Below, one piece after another: positions 24,121 to 31,670 of a stretch of DNA of 45,589 bases (positions are counted from its first letter, which is position 1; each line of letters opens with the position of its first letter). Both the position numbers and the translations under genes were made by a program. The stretch comes from SIG435 sp045530725 (GTDB lineage: Bacteria > Bacillota > Clostridia > UMGS1810). The notes under the pieces are model-generated. The model was given only the letters and a program-made list of their open reading frames with translations. It searched no databases and was not told the origin of the DNA. The stretch covers positions 1 to 45,589 of the forward strand of contig JAZSCT010000023.1 of NCBI GenBank assembly GCA_045530725.1. Reading direction: 5' to 3'.

Positions 24121-24489
24121 TTATTTAAGCCCAAGTTCTATTGCCTTAAGCGTAGGGTCAAGGTGCAGATCATCCATTGTTGCAACTATGGCTAAATCTG
24201 CAACTTTTCCCAGTTTAAAAAATTCATCGTATGATTTAAAGCACATTTCATCTTTGATATTATGCTTGTCTCTGAACAGGTTTCTCACTTTTTCGTCAGG
24301 GTCGCATACTGCAGTTACTTTGAGGCATTCTTCTATGGTTGGCTCACAGGAATAGTTCTGCCACCTTACGCCTTCATGACCTTTCATTTTTGGCACATAT
24401 TCTGCATTGGGAAGAACTTGTGTTTTCCATGTTTCACCATTGTCATCAGTAATTAAATGTATCTGAAGGTGGAATTGCCACCACCTGAG
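24121..24489 (-). pseudogene. remnant of Gfo/Idh/MocA oxidoreductase and a fused fragment
   Basis: The minus-strand frame ending at 24121 reads VTAVCDPDEKVRNLFRDKHN and IVATMDDLHLDPTLKAIELG, the second half of the NAD-binding Rossmann domain of Gfo/Idh/MocA sugar dehydrogenases. The glycine-rich start is missing and the frame stops just before the usual CEKP segment. Upstream in the same frame, ITDDNGETWKTQVLPNAEYV looks like a piece of a different secreted enzyme, possibly BNR/sialidase-like. The joint and both missing ends show a decayed, rearranged locus. The part up to 24569 contains another short unplaced piece. Confidence 0.6.
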
Positions 24490-24569
24490 TCTTGTACATT
24501 TCCTTTAAGAGAAAACTGTCATTTTCACTAAGCCTTTCTTCCATTTGTTTGAGAAAGTAATTTATAGAC

Positions 24570-26228
24570 TTACTCCTTATCTGAGTATTCTTTAATCATT
24601 TTTTCCATTTTGTCAATCAGATTGAGTATGTAATCTGCACTTTTCGGATAAGTATCAAATGTGACGGGATATCCTGCTTCATCATCAATCATCTTTATCA
24701 CATTATCTCTTCCGATATACTTTTCGAGGGTTCTCAATATTTCCATATCCTGAAGTGCTTCCTTAAAGATGATTGCACGAAGTGAAGGTATCACATCATT
24801 GTTTATAGGATATACGCTGAATGAATCCCCTGATGGAAATCCTCCCTTTGCAGAAGTGGTGATATATGGGTTTACAGGACAGATTGAGTATTGGGAATTG
24901 TAGAAATTGTATCCCCAATGAAGAAATCCCTTTATATCGTACTTGTATAATTGAAGTCCGATAATTCTGTTTCTGTATGATGGCATTGACAGAAATCTGT
25001 TTGCCACTTTTGTATGTTGTGAGCAACAGTAGTATGTCCATTGATTTGGAAGATTGTGCTCAAGGAATTTGTCTATTTTGTTTGTGGAGCATACAGGTAT
25101 ATCTACATATCCTTCTTCGTAGAAAGAATACGTTGACAGAGCATCTATTGTCTTAAATCCTTCTATATGAGGCTTAAGGAGACTGTATGCATATTTGTAT
25201 TTTTCTATATGCTCAGGCTTCGGCTCGTCTGAAATATGGAAATAACATCTGTCTGCTATACCTTCGTCTTTTAGAAATTTTACAAGTTCGGGAAGAAACT
25301 GATCAAGGAAGTTCTTATACTCGGGATCAGTTGAATCCATATGCCAGCCGAAGAGGTAGTCAGATTTGCCATTTTCTTCCACAAGGATATTCGGGGCACT
25401 TTTAAGTCCCCATTGTGAGAAAAAGTGAGATATTTCAAAATATTTTATATTGTTTTTGTTGCAGATTTCTATCCATCTTCTTACCTTCGAAAAGTCAAAG
25501 GTGTATTTTTGTCCGTCTTTTTTAATATTAACAAGTTGAACATTTGTCCTTCTTAAACCTATCCCCGTATCTAGAGGTGGTGTGATAACGGGAGTGAGAA
25601 TCATATTGATGCCAAGATCATTTGCCATATGGATATATTTGTCAATAAGATCCCAATGTTCTTCGGAATATACTTTCACATTGTGATAGTTTGCGATACA
25701 GTCTGTATGAAACCATTGGGTAAATGTGATTTGCTGCTCTGACACCCTTTCCTTTGTGACTTCCAGATTCATAATGGAAGTAAGTGTTACTGTATCGGGT
25801 CTCATATCTGATGTGAGGGTTATCTTTATGGGATATTTACCCTCATTTATGCTGTAGGGAATATCTGCCTTTATCCAGAGTGTATCCACAGAATAACTTG
25901 TCTTAAAATAGTTATTTTCCTTTTCTATGGGCATAAGGATATCAGGCATAGTGCCTGTTTCTTTTGTGATATAGTCATCATCTTCCACATAGTCTGTGTA
26001 TGTGCAAAGATCCATTATCGCATCCTTTACAAGATATACGCTTATATGGTCTTTAAGTTCAGATTCCACATCTACATTGAACATAATGTTGTCAGATGAC
26101 TTCACAGACACCTGATATGAAAATGTTTCACCTTTCATAAGAGTTTTTGACTTGATAGGTTTTGCACTTTCATATGATGAAAGGGTGACTTTTTCAAGGC
26201 TGGAAACCTGTTTAATGGAAATATTCAT
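24570..26228 (-). CDS. DUF4091/GH123-like glycoside hydrolase
   Basis: A 552-residue cytoplasmic protein (no signal peptide). An N-terminal beta-sandwich region (about 1-160) is followed by a TIM-barrel-like domain (about 165-445) with FTQWFHTDCIANYHN, YFEISHFFSQWG and a central FHISDEPKPEH, the Asp-Glu pair expected of GH123-type enzymes, which remove N-acetylgalactosamine by substrate-assisted catalysis. KGFLHWGYNFYNS and the following segment match the DUF4091 domain at the C-terminus. Exact sugar specificity is uncertain. The ATG follows acggaggt. It is divergent from an AraC regulator 290 bp away, which may control it. Intact, unlike the pseudogenes on its 3' side. Confidence 0.8.
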   Translation of the reverse strand: MNISIKQVSSLEKVTLSSYESAKPIKSKTLMKGETFSYQVSVKSSDNIMFNVDVESELKDHISVYLVKDAIMDLCTYTDYVEDDDYITKETGTMPDILMPIEKENNYFKTSYSVDTLWIKADIPYSINEGKYPIKITLTSDMRPDTVTLTSIMNLEVTKERVSEQQITFTQWFHTDCIANYHNVKVYSEEHWDLIDKYIHMANDLGINMILTPVITPPLDTGIGLRRTNVQLVNIKKDGQKYTFDFSKVRRWIEICNKNNIKYFEISHFFSQWGLKSAPNILVEENGKSDYLFGWHMDSTDPEYKNFLDQFLPELVKFLKDEGIADRCYFHISDEPKPEHIEKYKYAYSLLKPHIEGFKTIDALSTYSFYEEGYVDIPVCSTNKIDKFLEHNLPNQWTYYCCSQHTKVANRFLSMPSYRNRIIGLQLYKYDIKGFLHWGYNFYNSQYSICPVNPYITTSAKGGFPSGDSFSVYPINNDVIPSLRAIIFKEALQDMEILRTLEKYIGRDNVIKMIDDEAGYPVTFDTYPKSADYILNLIDKMEKMIKEYSDKE

Positions 26229-26518
26229 AGAAACCTCCGTAAAGCATAATCATAGAGTATGATTTTATTATACACTTTGCGTGAGAAAAATAAATTGACA
26301 AAACGATTGAAAAAATGTATTATCCGCTGATTTGATGTTGGATTTCTGATGGCTATGGCATACTTTGAGGCTATGGATTTATATTTGAATGTGAAATTAA
26401 AGTAAGAAATATATGAAAAAACAAAAGAAATGACAAAGTAATAAAATTTTAAAAATGTAATATTTGAGGATTTTGTTGATTATTGATATAGTTTATTGTA
26501 TAATGAAACACAGAAGAG
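26229..26518. promoter_or_regulatory. divergent regulatory region with the araC promoter
   Basis: This AT-rich gap of 290 bp has no gene. TTGATT (26476-26481), a 17-nt spacer and TATAAT (26499-26504) form a good promoter for the AraC gene. For the divergent hydrolase a minus-strand TATAAT lies at about 26267-26272 without a clear -35, which fits activator dependence. Confidence 0.55.
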
Positions 26519-26527
26519 GTGATGAGG

Positions 26528-27349
26528 ATGAAAGCACAGTCTTATTTTAATTCAATAGACGAAAGAAGTGCCAATGTGTGTGATATGTCAAGAAGTATTA
26601 TTGTAAACTGTGTAGGTGTGGCAGATGATAAGGTATCATTTCATAACAAAAACGTGAGAAATGACTATTATATAATGTATCATATAGGATCAGGCTTTGA
26701 TATAAGGATAAAGGATGAGACTTTTTTTATAGAAAAGGGTGATTTGCTTATAATCGAACCGGGTACGGAATATGAATATTTTCTCCGCAAAGATTCGGGA
26801 CTTAATTATCTGTGGCTTCATTTCACGGGAAGCAATGCAAAGAATCTTCTTGATAAGTTTTCTATAGAAGTAAATAAGATTTACAAATGCGGACAGATAT
26901 CATATATGATAGACAACTGGAGGAAGATGTTCGGTGAGTTTGTAAATAGTGATGAATATTTCTACAGCGTGACAGAAGCCCTTCTTACAGATATCATTGC
27001 CACGTTTTCAAGGCATATAAAAACAGGTGGAAACAAGAAACTCTTTAAGTCGGTGTTTTATATTCACGAGAATTTCCGTTCAAAGATTACCCTTGATAAA
27101 CTGTCTGAACTGGAGAATATCAGTCAGTCCCATTACAGAGCGTTGTTTAAAAGTATGTACAACCAGTCACCTACAGAATACATACTGGATATAAGACTTC
27201 ATGAGGCGAAAAAACTATTGGAGGAAACAGAGGATACACTTTCTGATATCGCCTTGAAGACAGGCTTTTTTGATGAATTCTATATGAGTAAGCAGTTCAG
27301 GAATCATTTCGGTATTCCTCCAGGACGATACAGAAAAGAATGTAAGTAA
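26528..27349 (+). CDS. AraC-family transcriptional regulator
   Basis: Sugar-responsive type regulator of 273 residues. An N-terminal cupin-like sensing domain (about 30-130, with FFIEKGDLLIIEPGTEYEY and YLWLHFTGS) is followed by a double helix-turn-helix domain (about 170-273): ITLDKLSELENISQSHYRALFK, then the second helix-turn-helix and the signature FRNHFGIPPGRYRKE. The ATG at 26528 is 6 nt after aggtg; starts at 26519 or 26522 would sit on top of that site. It lies between the DUF4091 hydrolase (divergent) and the secreted GH10 gene (same strand), either of which could be its target. Confidence 0.88.
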   Translation: MKAQSYFNSIDERSANVCDMSRSIIVNCVGVADDKVSFHNKNVRNDYYIMYHIGSGFDIRIKDETFFIEKGDLLIIEPGTEYEYFLRKDSGLNYLWLHFTGSNAKNLLDKFSIEVNKIYKCGQISYMIDNWRKMFGEFVNSDEYFYSVTEALLTDIIATFSRHIKTGGNKKLFKSVFYIHENFRSKITLDKLSELENISQSHYRALFKSMYNQSPTEYILDIRLHEAKKLLEETEDTLSDIALKTGFFDEFYMSKQFRNHFGIPPGRYRKECK

Positions 27350-27559
27350 GACTTGGGAGTATAAAAGTTCAACCTGTGGTTGACTGAGGATTATTTATGC
27401 AACCAAAAGCAGATTGACGTGCAATAATCCTGATGATAAAATAAAACAGAATTCAGAAAAATGATAAGATTTCGTAAAAAAAGATAAGATTTTATATTGT
27501 TTGTGTGTGGCTCTTTATGTATAATAAAATAAAGTTACATTATGAAAGGAAGAAAAAAG
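27350..27559 (+). promoter_or_regulatory. leader and promoter of the GH10 gene
   Basis: This 210-bp gap has no gene. It contains a stem ggattatt/aataatcc (about 27388-27429), a smaller hairpin gttcaacc/ggttgac, a direct repeat of ataagatt, and a promoter TTGTTT (27497-27502), 17-nt spacer, TATAAT (27520-27525). Confidence 0.5.
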
Positions 27560-29833
27560 ATGAAAAAAGTATTGTCTATGTTGGTAGTTATATGCATTAT
27601 GATCACAAGTTTTTCTCTTGTTTCATATGCAGATGATTCTATCAAAATCAAAATCAACGGTTACAATCATGAATATGACGTGATGCCAGTGATTATCAAT
27701 TCAAGAACAATGGTGCCTATGAGAGGGATTTTTGAATCTCTTGGTGCAGATATCTCCTGGGATGGGGAGACAAAGACTGTAAGAGCATTCGGTCTTAACG
27801 GCACACAGATTACTCATATTATCGGCGAATCTGCTGCTGTTGTAAACGGAGACATCGTTACTCTTGATACACCTTCTCAGATTGTCAACGGCAGAACAAT
27901 GGTGCCTGTAAGATTTGTATCAGAAGCACTTGGCGAAAAAGTAGATTGGGATGCAGATACAAAGACTGTTATCATCGGTGATAAATTGGTTGCCAAATCT
28001 AAAGGTCTTGCAACACTTAAAAGCACAATCCACAGACCTGTGCCTACAGAATTTACAAGATCAAAGGATTTAAACGATCTTGAATACTATTCTGACTTTG
28101 ATGTAGTATTAGGAAAAAGAGAAGTTAACTACGACGATGCAAAACTTATCCTTTCTCCTGAAGAATTTATAAGAGAAGTCAACTTTGATTCAAAGATTGA
28201 AGGAGCAAAGTGTGAAAAGATTGCCATCGACGGCGAAGGCTTCATAGAAGCACTCAGGGTAGAAGTGCCCACAGTACCTAATAAGGACACAGATATCATA
28301 GGCAGATTTGAAGGCAAACTGGAAGGAAAGGCAAATGTGGGAGATTCACTTCTTGTTAAGTTTACTGCAAGATGTGTATCCACAAGCGCAGAAGACGGTC
28401 TTGGTAAGGTTAAGATTCAGATAGAAGCGCCTGAAACATTCAAAAAGGCTCTCTTTGAAGAATTTGAATTTGACAATACATACCGTACATTCTTTGTACC
28501 TTGCGCAATGGCAGAAAATTCTATCAATGTGGGCGTAAGATTTGCATACAATGCTCAGACAATAGAAATTGCCGATTTCCATATTTACAATTTCGGTGAT
28601 TATCCATTGTCCGAACTTCCGAGTGATGTCACATTCTTAAAATCTCTTGCTCCTGAAGCAGAGTGGAGAAAAGAAGCAAATGAAAGAATCGAAAAAATAA
28701 GAAAAGGCGATTTCAAAGTAATCGTCAAAGATAAAGATGGAAATATCATTCCTGATGCAAAGGTAAAAGCCGATATGTTTGAGCATGAATTCCAGTTCGG
28801 TTCTGTTATCGGTGGTACTGATACTGTAAGTATGGATAAAGTAAGAGGCAAAACATTTGTAGAGAACTACAACTCTGCAGTGTTCGAATCCAATACAAAG
28901 ATGGGACTCCATAAGCCCGAAAGTGTAAGAGCAGCAATGAATCTTGCAAAGATAAACGGTATCAAATATTTCAGAGGACACTCTATCGTATGGGAAAAGT
29001 TTATTTCAGGTCTTGGCAATCCTCTTATGGATCCTGCACTTGTACCTCACTTTGAAGCAGGAGATAAGGAAGGCTTCGATCAGATTATCAAGGATTATAT
29101 GAAGTATGTTATAGAATATTATCCTGAAATGAAAGAATGGGACGTTGCAAACGAAATCATTTCAAACTCACTTTTCAGAGATAAGTTCGGTGCAGAGTAT
29201 CTTAAGGAATACTTAAGTTGGATGCACGATATGAACCCTGATGTAAAAGTTCTCTACAACGAAGCCCGTCAATGGAATGTGTATTATATGGAGATGCTTG
29301 ATTTTATGAAAGAAATCGGCGCTATGGACGAAGTGGACAAACTGGGACTTCAATGTCATTTTAACGGCACTATAAAAACTCCCGAAGAAATGCTTGAACT
29401 CTATGACAATACTGTAAAGAGATCAGGATTAGAAGAAATTATTGCTACTGAATATTCCACAGGTGTATTCTCTAATGAAAAACAGCACGCAGATTTCAAC
29501 AGAGACTTTATGATAGCAACCTTCTCACATCCTAATATGACAGGCATCTATATGTGGGGACACTGGACAAATGCTACTTCAAAATATCATATGAATGCAC
29601 CGTTGTATGATGAAGAATGGAATCTCAAAAAAGGTGGTCAGGCTTATCAGGACCTTGTATATAACAAATGGTGGACAAACGAAGAAGGTACAACCAATGC
29701 TAATGGTGAATTTGGCTTAAGAGGTTTCTACGGTGACTATGATGTGACAGTAGAGGCAAATGGTAAGGCAAAGACTGTAATGGTTGCATTCCACAAGGGA
29801 TATGATAATATTTTAGAAATCACAATGGACTGA
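27560..29833 (+). CDS. secreted GH10-like xylanase with copper-amine-oxidase-type stalk
   Basis: An exported polysaccharide hydrolase of 757 residues. A signal peptide (ends VSYA, about residue 24) is followed by a copper amine oxidase N-terminal-like domain (about 30-145) built of two repeats with NSRTMVPMRGIFESLGAD and NGRTMVPVRFVSEALGE. Next come a linker with HRPVPTEFTRSKD, a carbohydrate-binding-like beta domain (about 215-350) and a GH10-type catalytic barrel (about 405-725). Glu532 in WDVANE fits the acid/base and Glu631 in ATEYS the nucleophile, although the second motif differs from the usual TELD. A short C-terminal beta domain resembling the repeat before the barrel ends the protein. 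The ATG follows aaaggaag. Beta-1,4-xylan is the likely substrate. Repeat units B to D begin right after its stop. Confidence 0.85.
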   Translation: MKKVLSMLVVICIMITSFSLVSYADDSIKIKINGYNHEYDVMPVIINSRTMVPMRGIFESLGADISWDGETKTVRAFGLNGTQITHIIGESAAVVNGDIVTLDTPSQIVNGRTMVPVRFVSEALGEKVDWDADTKTVIIGDKLVAKSKGLATLKSTIHRPVPTEFTRSKDLNDLEYYSDFDVVLGKREVNYDDAKLILSPEEFIREVNFDSKIEGAKCEKIAIDGEGFIEALRVEVPTVPNKDTDIIGRFEGKLEGKANVGDSLLVKFTARCVSTSAEDGLGKVKIQIEAPETFKKALFEEFEFDNTYRTFFVPCAMAENSINVGVRFAYNAQTIEIADFHIYNFGDYPLSELPSDVTFLKSLAPEAEWRKEANERIEKIRKGDFKVIVKDKDGNIIPDAKVKADMFEHEFQFGSVIGGTDTVSMDKVRGKTFVENYNSAVFESNTKMGLHKPESVRAAMNLAKINGIKYFRGHSIVWEKFISGLGNPLMDPALVPHFEAGDKEGFDQIIKDYMKYVIEYYPEMKEWDVANEIISNSLFRDKFGAEYLKEYLSWMHDMNPDVKVLYNEARQWNVYYMEMLDFMKEIGAMDEVDKLGLQCHFNGTIKTPEEMLELYDNTVKRSGLEEIIATEYSTGVFSNEKQHADFNRDFMIATFSHPNMTGIYMWGHWTNATSKYHMNAPLYDEEWNLKKGGQAYQDLVYNKWWTNEEGTTNANGEFGLRGFYGDYDVTVEANGKAKTVMVAFHKGYDNILEITMD

Positions 29834-30053
29834 TAAGAAATGTAAAAATTTCCCATACCGCAAAGCGACAGGGGATAATATAGGTTAGAAGTCCTAAACC
29901 AAAAGCGGAAATATTTATGGTAGAAAAGCATCTTTTCAGATGCTTTTCTTTGTTTATGTGTCGCTTTGCTTTGAACAAACTATCACTCTCGCGGTGCAAA
30001 AGCACAGCTTCGGTTCAGTTTGTCCAATCTGAGGAATTTTTCCTATTTCTTAT
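29834..30053. repeat. nested inverted-repeat element, unit B
   Basis: It starts directly after the GH10 stop codon. Left end ataagaaatgtaaaaattt is complementary in outline to the right end aatttttcctatttcttat. Inside lie gcaaagcgaca (29860-29870) pairing perfectly with tgtcgctttgc (29959-29969), which enclose a 12-bp terminator hairpin, and then a second arm ttgaacaaact (29971-29981) with agtttgtccaa (30017-30027), which enclose gtgcaaaagcac. The whole could fold as a branched structure of about 220 nt. Confidence 0.75.
29922..29954 (+). terminator. terminator of the GH10 gene, inside unit B
   Basis: agaaaagcatct and agatgcttttct form a perfect 12-bp stem with a 4-nt loop, followed by TTGTTT. 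Confidence 0.8.
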
Positions 30054-30268
30054 TTCTCATATTTCCCATACCGCAAAATGGCAGGGAAGAGTGTGATAAG
30101 ACAAATTTAGAATTAATAAATAATCAGATTCAAGGAAGGAAAGCACTGTCGATGAGTGCTTTCCTTTGATTTATGCCATTTTGCTTTGAACAAACTATCA
30201 CTCTCGGCGTATCATATACGCCTTCGTTTCAGTTTGTTCAATCTGAGTAATTTTTCCTATTTCTTATT
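30054..30268. repeat. nested inverted-repeat element, unit C
   Basis: Tandem copy of unit B with an exact 213-bp period (CCCAT at 29852 and 30065). Its inner arms differ from unit B but still pair perfectly: gcaaaatggca (30073-30083) with tgccattttgc (30174-30184). A different terminator-like hairpin (aggaaagcact/agtgctttcct, 30137-30165) lies between them. The second arm ttgaacaaact (30186-30196)/agtttgttcaa (30231-30241) is a perfect 11-bp stem around ggcgtat/atacgcc. Confidence 0.75.
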
Positions 30269-30400
30269 TTTAAATTCCCCATGCCGCAAAGCGACAGAGG
30301 ATAATATAGGTTAGAAGTCCTGAACTAAAAGTATAAATATTTTAAACCACTATGTATTAAGAGAATGTAATGTAAAATTTACATTCTCTTAATTTTTTTA
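30269..30400. repeat. nested inverted-repeat element, unit D (left half only)
   Basis: Third tandem copy, again 213 bp further (CCCAT at 30278). Its first 60 bp are nearly identical to unit B (gcaaagcgacag, then ataatataggttagaagtcc), but the partner arm and the right module are missing. It ends instead in a 14-bp perfect terminator stem (30357-30370 and 30379-30392) with a seven-T run. Confidence 0.65.
30357..30399 (+). terminator. strong terminator at the end of unit D
   Basis: ttaagagaatgtaa and ttacattctcttaa are perfectly complementary, with an 8-nt loop and a run of seven Ts. Confidence 0.85.
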
Positions 30401-30506
30401 TAAAGAATAGCGTGTATAATAAAATTAACAAAACAATAATATATCCATAATTGTATTATAATTAAATGGTATATTCTGACATTTGATTTATAAAGGCGGT
30501 GTATGT

Positions 30507-31112
30507 ATGAAAAAGATTTTTGTAGTATCTTGTGCAATTATTTCTCTATTTCTTTGCTCTTGTCAGAGTGCAAGTATCGGTATTATAGGCGGTGCCGACG
30601 GACCTACTGCAGTATATGTAGGAAAAAGTAACGAAAAGGTGAAGGGTACCTTCGGTGAACAGTTGGAAAAGAAAACTGTGAGAATGTTTAACGCAGGCGG
30701 AGAGTTATATTATGATTCGGGAATCGTCAGAGAGGGAATCGTTAAGTGTGGCACATTGGACGGGGAACTTAAGAAGACTGTCAAAGAAAATGAGATTCCT
30801 TTAAATGATGGTGAAGCAAATTTTAAAGTTGATGGATATCAGCATTCTTTGGATGACACAAAGGAAGTAAACATCGACGGAAAATGGCTGGTCTTTAAAA
30901 AATTTGATACTTATGGAAATGCACTTGGCGGTTTCAAATATTGCTATTACATTAAGGGGCATCTTAATAATGCCGCAGCCGACAGCGAGATTATAGTGCT
31001 CAGCAAAAGTGAAAATGTCACATTTAATGATGTATTTGAACCACTATTGAGTTCAAAATTTGTAACAGATTCAAGTGTGGGAAAAATTCTTTTTAATCCT
31101 GTGAATAACTAG
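30507..31112 (+). CDS. lipoprotein with an IIGGADGPT motif
   Basis: A 201-residue predicted lipoprotein. The signal ends in the lipobox LCSC, and the mature protein begins with SIGIIGGADGPTAVYVG. That motif is known from the beta subunit of sodium-pumping decarboxylases, where it lies in the membrane; here it sits right after the lipid anchor of a small soluble protein, so a shared function is doubtful. The rest is a mixed alpha/beta region I cannot place, with MFNAGGELYYDSGIV and KWLVFKKFDTYGNALGGFKYCYY. The ATG at 30507 is preferred over an upstream TTG because aaaggcgg is well placed. First gene of a run of five exported proteins. Confidence 0.7.
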   Translation: MKKIFVVSCAIISLFLCSCQSASIGIIGGADGPTAVYVGKSNEKVKGTFGEQLEKKTVRMFNAGGELYYDSGIVREGIVKCGTLDGELKKTVKENEIPLNDGEANFKVDGYQHSLDDTKEVNIDGKWLVFKKFDTYGNALGGFKYCYYIKGHLNNAAADSEIIVLSKSENVTFNDVFEPLLSSKFVTDSSVGKILFNPVNN

Positions 31113-31144
31113 GTGTAGCAAATGTAACGAGGAGGGATTTGTGT

Positions 31145-31660
31145 ATGAAAAGGGTTATATTTATAATTAGTATGATCGCCATTATTACAATGTCAGGCTG
31201 TAATTGGGGAGAAAAACACCTATACACTCCTGAAGCAACTAATGACAAAACATATACCACGGTGGGAATGGAAGAAAAGACATATCACGGAGACGGGTAC
31301 TCTATCACAATTCCTGAAAAAAATTACCTTTATGAAAAAGACTACGATGACGGTAATATGGAAGAAAAGTGGGAATATACCAAAAAAGATGATGTGGAAA
31401 TCAAAGTAACTACTTACAAAAATACAGATGAAATTACTGCCAGAGGTAAATTCTTAAGAGAAAACAATGACTATATCTTTGAGGATTTGACAGGTTATTC
31501 TCTTTGCGGAATGGAACCTGACGGAGATACATTGTGGTTTAATCTTCACATAAAGGATGACAGAGTTTATATAGTATCATGGGAGTATCCTCATAATACA
31601 AAAGATGATTTGAAGAGGGAACTTGCAGACATAGCGGCTACTTTTGAACTTACAGAATAG
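31145..31660 (+). CDS. small lipoprotein of unknown function
   Basis: A 171-residue predicted lipoprotein with the lipobox ITMSGC at about residue 18. The mature part is acidic and Tyr-rich with the segment YHGDGYSITIPEKNYLYEKDYDDG, then alternating beta-strands and a final helix DDLKRELADIAATFE. This resembles small clostridial PsbP/DUF-type lipoproteins with a YSITIP start, but I cannot assign a family with confidence. The ATG follows gagggat. It lies 32 bp after the previous lipoprotein gene and 10 bp before the SLH protein, so they are cotranscribed. Confidence 0.65.
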   Translation: MKRVIFIISMIAIITMSGCNWGEKHLYTPEATNDKTYTTVGMEEKTYHGDGYSITIPEKNYLYEKDYDDGNMEEKWEYTKKDDVEIKVTTYKNTDEITARGKFLRENNDYIFEDLTGYSLCGMEPDGDTLWFNLHIKDDRVYIVSWEYPHNTKDDLKRELADIAATFELTE

Positions 31661-31670
31661 GAGGCACACA

